DNA from: Calothrix parasitica NIES-267
GTDB taxonomy: Bacteria > Cyanobacteriota > Cyanobacteriia > Cyanobacteriales > Nostocaceae
Direction: 5' to 3'
Assembly: GCF_002368095.1 (NCBI RefSeq)
Contig: NZ_AP018227.1
Location: forward strand, 5,109,782 to 5,173,781
Length of the DNA: 64,000 nt
Below the pieces are notes generated by a model. The model searched no databases. It saw only the letters and a list, made by a program, of their open reading frames with translations, and had not been told where the DNA came from. A program made the translations under genes and the position numbers. Shown here piece by piece: positions 61,101-64,000 of the stretch. The stretch's first letter is position 1, and every line of letters begins with the position of its first letter.

Positions 61101-64000
61101 TGATTGGCTATACAGACGAAACCCGGTTGCTAAACTTACCAACTCAAAACCAAGTTTCAGTGTACGGTCCAGGAAATCAGCTAATAGGCTCTAACGTAAT
61201 TGACAATCCGCAATTAGTGTTTGATTTGCTAGCAGACGGTACCTATTCAGTTACGATTGGTTCGGCGGGAACAGTAGTACCATTTGAGTATGACTTGAAC
61301 GCGGCTTTAATAGATATCCCAGCAGTCGCTTTAACTAACTTCAATACCCCATTCACCGCAACTGTTGCACTTCAAACAGAAGAAACCTTTAGCTTTGATG
61401 CTTCTGCGGGCGCTCAAATTTTATTTGATGACTTGAGTTCGAGTGCATCTAACGATATCAGCGTCCGTCTTGTAGATCCCAATGGTAATAACGTCTTTAG
61501 GAATAGTCGCTTCAATCAAAATACTAGACCGTATTTGCTATCGAATGGTGGCACTTATTCATTAATCATTAACGGAGGTAATGCTGGGGGTGACTTTAGT
61601 TTCCAACTGCTGGAGTTTAACTCGGCTGCAACTAAGATTGCCCTTGATACTGAGATAACTGGCACAATTGCTACAGGTCTGGAAACAAAAGTCTTTCAAT
61701 TCGACGCTACCGGAGGACAACAACTTTACTTTAATTCGGCAGGGAACCAAGATATTAGAGCAGCTATCTACGGAGCAGATAACCAACAGCTTGGTAGTAG
61801 TTTCAGTTTGCGAGACTTTACAGCAATTGTTCCCACCGATGGAACTTACACTTTGATTCTTCAGAGTGACAGCACAAATGCAGTTGACTACGATTTTAGA
61901 TTAGTGACCCCAGAAATTGAGCAAACAACTTTGGCAATTGGGGATGTTGCAACTGGTACTCTTGCTGAAGCCGGGGAAGAAGATGTTTATTTGGTTGAAG
62001 GTACTGCGGGACAGCGGATTTGGTTTGATGGCTTAAAGGCAGATTCAAGAAGCATTGTAGCTCGGTTAATTAGTCCTGCTGGAATACAAATATTTAGTAA
62101 TACCCGAAGCGACCGCGATTCAGGAGCAATTATTTTACCAGATTCAGGCACCTATTCACTGGTCATAAGTGGTGCCGATGAAACAGGTGATTACAGCTTC
62201 CAACTGCTGGATTTAGCAAAAAACACAACAAATATTACATCTCAAGTCGCAGCAGAAGCCTCTATTAACGTTACATTTGATTCGGGTTCACAAACTAAAC
62301 TTTATGAGTTTAATGGAACTGCTGGGCAGCAACTTGCTTTTGATGCATTATCGACTTCTGGCTCTGCAATTGGTAATTGGCGACTACACGGCCCAGACAA
62401 TGCAATCATAACGCAGGCAGGCATAACCCGTGATTTCGCTGCTAGTCTACCAGCGGATGGTACTTATACTCTCGTGTTGGATGGGAATAGTAGTAGTCCC
62501 TTTAATTTGAACTTCAAAGTATCCGAACAGATTGTAGAAGAAGTAACAATTAATTTAGGCAATACAATAATTGGGGATACTATTTCTGGCACGCTGACGG
62601 AAGTGGGTGAGCAAGATATTTATACATTTAGCGCCAATGTAGGTCAAAGGCTGTTATTTGATGGACTGAGCAGCACTACTTTTAAGGCTAATATTCGTTT
62701 GGTTAGTCCCACTGGGGTAGAGGTGTTACGCAATACCCGCAGCGATAGTGATTCTAGACCATTCATTTTAACGGAGTCTGGCGAATACTCACTCATCGTC
62801 AGCGCAAATGACCAAGCTGACGGCTACAGCTTTAGATTGTTAGACCTTGACGCTGGGGCAACTTCTATTAACTTAGATACGGCGGTTAATGGCACAATTT
62901 TATCCGGTTTAGGAACAAAAATTTATCAGTTCGCTGGCAGTGCAGGACAAGAACTCTTCTTTAATGCTTTAAGTAACACAGGGTCGCTTTCATGGACGCT
63001 ATTAGGACCTACTAATGCTAGCTTGGGAAGCAGTTTCTTTTCTCAAAATTTTTCGGCAACGCTACCTGCCGACGCTACCTATACACTGTTGATAGATAGT
63101 AATAGCGATACCAACGTTGACTTTAGTTTTGAAATTGTCACGCCACAAAAGGAAACTCAGAGTTTTAATTATAACGAGGTCGTTACAGGAACCATAAGTG
63201 AACCAGGGGAAACAGATATCTACCAGTTTACTGGGGTTGCTGGTCAGCAAATTTGGTTTGATGGAATAGAATCAACCGATTCTGACATTGAAGTGGCACT
63301 AGTAAGTCCTTCTGGTGACAGAATCTTTCAGCGTCTGGATATTAATCAAGATAGTTCAACTCTATTTACTTTAGCTGAGTCTGGAGAATATTCTTTAGTT
63401 ATTAACAATGACACAGTTCTCTCAAGAAGCGTTACTGGCAATTACAGTTTCCAGGTTTTAGAAATCACTTCCAACCTTACCTTGCCAAGTGATATTACAG
63501 GGACATTCAATCGTCTCGATGATTGGCGAGTCTTCCAACTTGAAGGAATCAAGGGGCAACAATTTACTATAAAACCAAATGAAGGATTATTTGGTACTGC
63601 TGCTCAAATTTCCGACTCAACTAGTTTCCTAAGTACTAGTCAAGGAGGAACAGAAGATGGTTATCTGGGTATTGATACAGCACTTGGGCTACCTTTGCGC
63701 GATGGTGCAGCAACTAACATTATTTTGGTTACTGATGAAGACCGAGATATTGTTAACCCCGATTTAACCTTTGAAAGCATTTTTAATCAGTTAGATGCTC
63801 AAGATGCTTTACTCAATACGACTATTAATGCTTTGTTCGTTGACGGTAATAGCAACACTGCTCTTGGTGTAGATTCTGACGGTGTGGCTTATATTGCAGA
63901 TGGTGCAGGCGGATTTATTACCAGCCCAGGTGGTACATTTGATAAAGAAGGTCCAAATGCAGATCCTTTCAACCCTGTTAACTCCACTAAAGCAGATTAC
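58190..64000 (+). CDS. Giant secreted/surface protein: DUF4114, Calx-beta, cadherin-like and split vWA domains (3' end outside window)
   Basis: Open from ATG 58190 to the window end (1937 codons). Two DUF4114-type domains (motifs WEDSTFGGDKDFNDVVF at about 173 and WEDLTNGGDKDFDDLVF at about 334) come first. Then follow a Calx-beta domain (about 365-485, FTVSLSAPSSKTVTVDFSTA), an Ig-like domain (about 490-680), and two cadherin/He_PIG-type repeats (about 690-880, DPDNDTLTYSLLNG and DPDGDTLTFSLIEG). A vWA domain begins at about 930 with MIDAS IVFVVDESGSMS (Asp936, Ser938, Ser940). From about 1045 seven PPC-like repeats alternate between two types. At about 1800 the vWA seems to resume (GAATNIILVTDEDRD, Asp1849). 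Low-cysteine, Asp-rich, calcium-type adhesin features. No signal peptide is visible; export by type I secretion is likely. Confidence 0.88.
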   Translation, partial: MENFTSIPNNDLSNTTLNFSENILSNPLNTSDIFTIPGETGDLMTLNFEWIEGDAAFDNEVGVFVVDELGQVGGIAPGEEGYAQAAINDASSQIIFSNRQEVGAQRQLTFQAGDTLGFYLIQDDSTKDWLTSNSSNSISNDPIAFFSIDGANPDQFDHIQGQDLGDGVQQFRWEDSTFGGDKDFNDVVFNVSTVRPAVLVPGESGEIVPVTFNKVSQEASFRNEMGLFVVDDAQGRIGSILPGQPGYIEAALSDSRRDIIFARSQTSGTAKTIELPAKSYVGFYLIQNASTESFLNHNPRNELNKEPLAFFFFPQENPDGIDHLQSVAANSFGWEDLTNGGDKDFDDLVFEYTFDTPTSGGSDGDIQLSIDDVAIVEGDTNTTEAEFTVSLSAPSSKTVTVDFSTADDTAIGSVASMAIADADYQAVEGTITFNPGETTQTIFVPIIDDRLNEADETFFINLSNASNAIIADTEGKGTIIDNELPSISASLANDTGASDSDGITLDPTIDGQATGASSLQGNLNGNGFVDISDALNEDGSFTISLEQYEVLSNNSLPDGNYILELKASNDFGRESDVITVNFTLDRTPPPIDFDLAPQSDTGELGDGTTTERIVTLVGQTEPGIEMVSVETQQMVTADSQGNFSLTDVSMPIAGTAPFSLVTVDIAGNLGRVQKQFTRIGINAAPEIVSTPEAVFDTDGQDSYTYQIEAVDPDNDTLTYSLLNGLQGVEIDENGLLTFTPKGNLRASYELNIEVSDGRGGTDTQAFTVEINSVVIDNRPPTFTSTPIIESNLGTEYSYQPTATDPDGDTLTFSLIEGIPGLSIEAETGLLLWNPTVEQLGGNSVAIQVSDEEGLTDTQSFTISVQDIATNAAPFFISDPVTDFAVAVPNTATGDVNPELISLNLSDGEMATESVSIKLPDGGTSTGGQADIVFVVDESGSMSTEHEWLTNMVLELDAALQERGITDNRYSLIGYTDETRLLNLPTQNQVSVYGPGNQLIGSNVIDNPQLVFDLLADGTYSVTIGSAGTVVPFEYDLNAALIDIPAVALTNFNTPFTATVALQTEETFSFDASAGAQILFDDLSSSASNDISVRLVDPNGNNVFRNSRFNQNTRPYLLSNGGTYSLIINGGNAGGDFSFQLLEFNSAATKIALDTEITGTIATGLETKVFQFDATGGQQLYFNSAGNQDIRAAIYGADNQQLGSSFSLRDFTAIVPTDGTYTLILQSDSTNAVDYDFRLVTPEIEQTTLAIGDVATGTLAEAGEEDVYLVEGTAGQRIWFDGLKADSRSIVARLISPAGIQIFSNTRSDRDSGAIILPDSGTYSLVISGADETGDYSFQLLDLAKNTTNITSQVAAEASINVTFDSGSQTKLYEFNGTAGQQLAFDALSTSGSAIGNWRLHGPDNAIITQAGITRDFAASLPADGTYTLVLDGNSSSPFNLNFKVSEQIVEEVTINLGNTIIGDTISGTLTEVGEQDIYTFSANVGQRLLFDGLSSTTFKANIRLVSPTGVEVLRNTRSDSDSRPFILTESGEYSLIVSANDQADGYSFRLLDLDAGATSINLDTAVNGTILSGLGTKIYQFAGSAGQELFFNALSNTGSLSWTLLGPTNASLGSSFFSQNFSATLPADATYTLLIDSNSDTNVDFSFEIVTPQKETQSFNYNEVVTGTISEPGETDIYQFTGVAGQQIWFDGIESTDSDIEVALVSPSGDRIFQRLDINQDSSTLFTLAESGEYSLVINNDTVLSRSVTGNYSFQVLEITSNLTLPSDITGTFNRLDDWRVFQLEGIKGQQFTIKPNEGLFGTAAQISDSTSFLSTSQGGTEDGYLGIDTALGLPLRDGAATNIILVTDEDRDIVNPDLTFESIFNQLDAQDALLNTTINALFVDGNSNTALGVDSDGVAYIADGAGGFITSPGGTFDKEGPNADPFNPVNSTKADY
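61326..63470 (+). repeat. Alternating A/B protein repeats coded within the vWA domain (A-B-A-B-A-B-A)
   Basis: A units (about 61326-61618, 61926-62213, 62543-62845, 63146-63470) share GQxIxFDGL...RLVSPxG...RSDxDS...SGxYSLVI...YSFQLLDL. B units (about 61619-61925, 62214-62542, 62846-63145) share GTKxYQFxGxAGQ...LxGPxN...LPADGTYTLxLDS. The A-to-A period is about 600 bp, so the pair AB was duplicated as a unit. Confidence 0.75.

Noticed and set aside
61562-61856. Short frames on both strands inside the giant repeat gene
   Set aside because: The main frame is continuous and codes conserved domains; these are by-products of its composition.

Overview
The window comes from a low-GC filamentous cyanobacterium, most likely of the Nostocales/Rivularia-Calothrix type. 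This is inferred from scattered HIP1 octamers (GCGATCGC, for example near 1599, 10469, 12310, 24375, 26232, 30618, 49131 and 59442), XisH/XisI genes, a Mn-catalase, a cyanobacterial-type group II intron and several protein families I know mainly from cyanobacteria. No genus is claimed.

Positions 1-11.1 kb look like ordinary chromosome: an RND efflux pair (pump cut by the window edge), a small broken membrane protein, a stress-type SDR oxidoreductase, Mn-catalase, a lipid kinase, an AI-2E/PerM-type transporter, a zinc-ribbon protein, a DUF892-hemerythrin fusion, and a divergent SDR/LysR pair. Positions 11.1-17.1 kb hold a two-gene restriction-modification system (beta-class methyltransferase plus DEAD-box helicase/nuclease).

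Positions 17.5-57 kb are accessory DNA. The main feature is two diverged, oppositely oriented copies of one gene cassette. Block 1 (+ strand, 22.5-32.1 kb) and block 2 (- strand, 54.0-47.2 kb) point towards each other. Each runs: HTH regulator, conserved cytoplasmic protein, one or two small glycine-rich membrane proteins, a membrane-anchored soluble protein, a second membrane protein, a proline-rich single-span protein, a small anchored protein, a membrane-anchored peptidoglycan enzyme (NlpC/P60 in block 1, YkuD-like in block 2), another small protein, and a secreted Cys-containing protein. A P-loop ATPase accompanies each block. In block 1 it is a separate FtsK-like gene at the end; in block 2 an ATPase domain is embedded in the middle of the second membrane protein. 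I infer an undescribed envelope-spanning, ATP-driven machine, possibly for DNA transfer. A group II intron splits the last secreted gene of block 1.

Between the blocks lie a tyrosine integrase beside a 43-bp fragment of a tRNA-Phe gene (attachment site), a 46-bp tandem repeat array, a HigBA module, and a graveyard of toxin-antitoxin and XisH/XisI genes. Several of these are broken by frameshifts, nonsense codons and two small palindromic insertions. They are followed by Uma2 and Rpn-type fragments, a conserved two-gene hypothetical module, and an orphan cytosine methyltransferase.

From 57 kb the DNA again looks chromosomal. After about 1.1 kb without a gene there is a giant secreted or surface protein (from 58,190, running off the window) with DUF4114, Calx-beta, cadherin-like and vWA domains. 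Its vWA domain is apparently split by a large block of alternating repeats.
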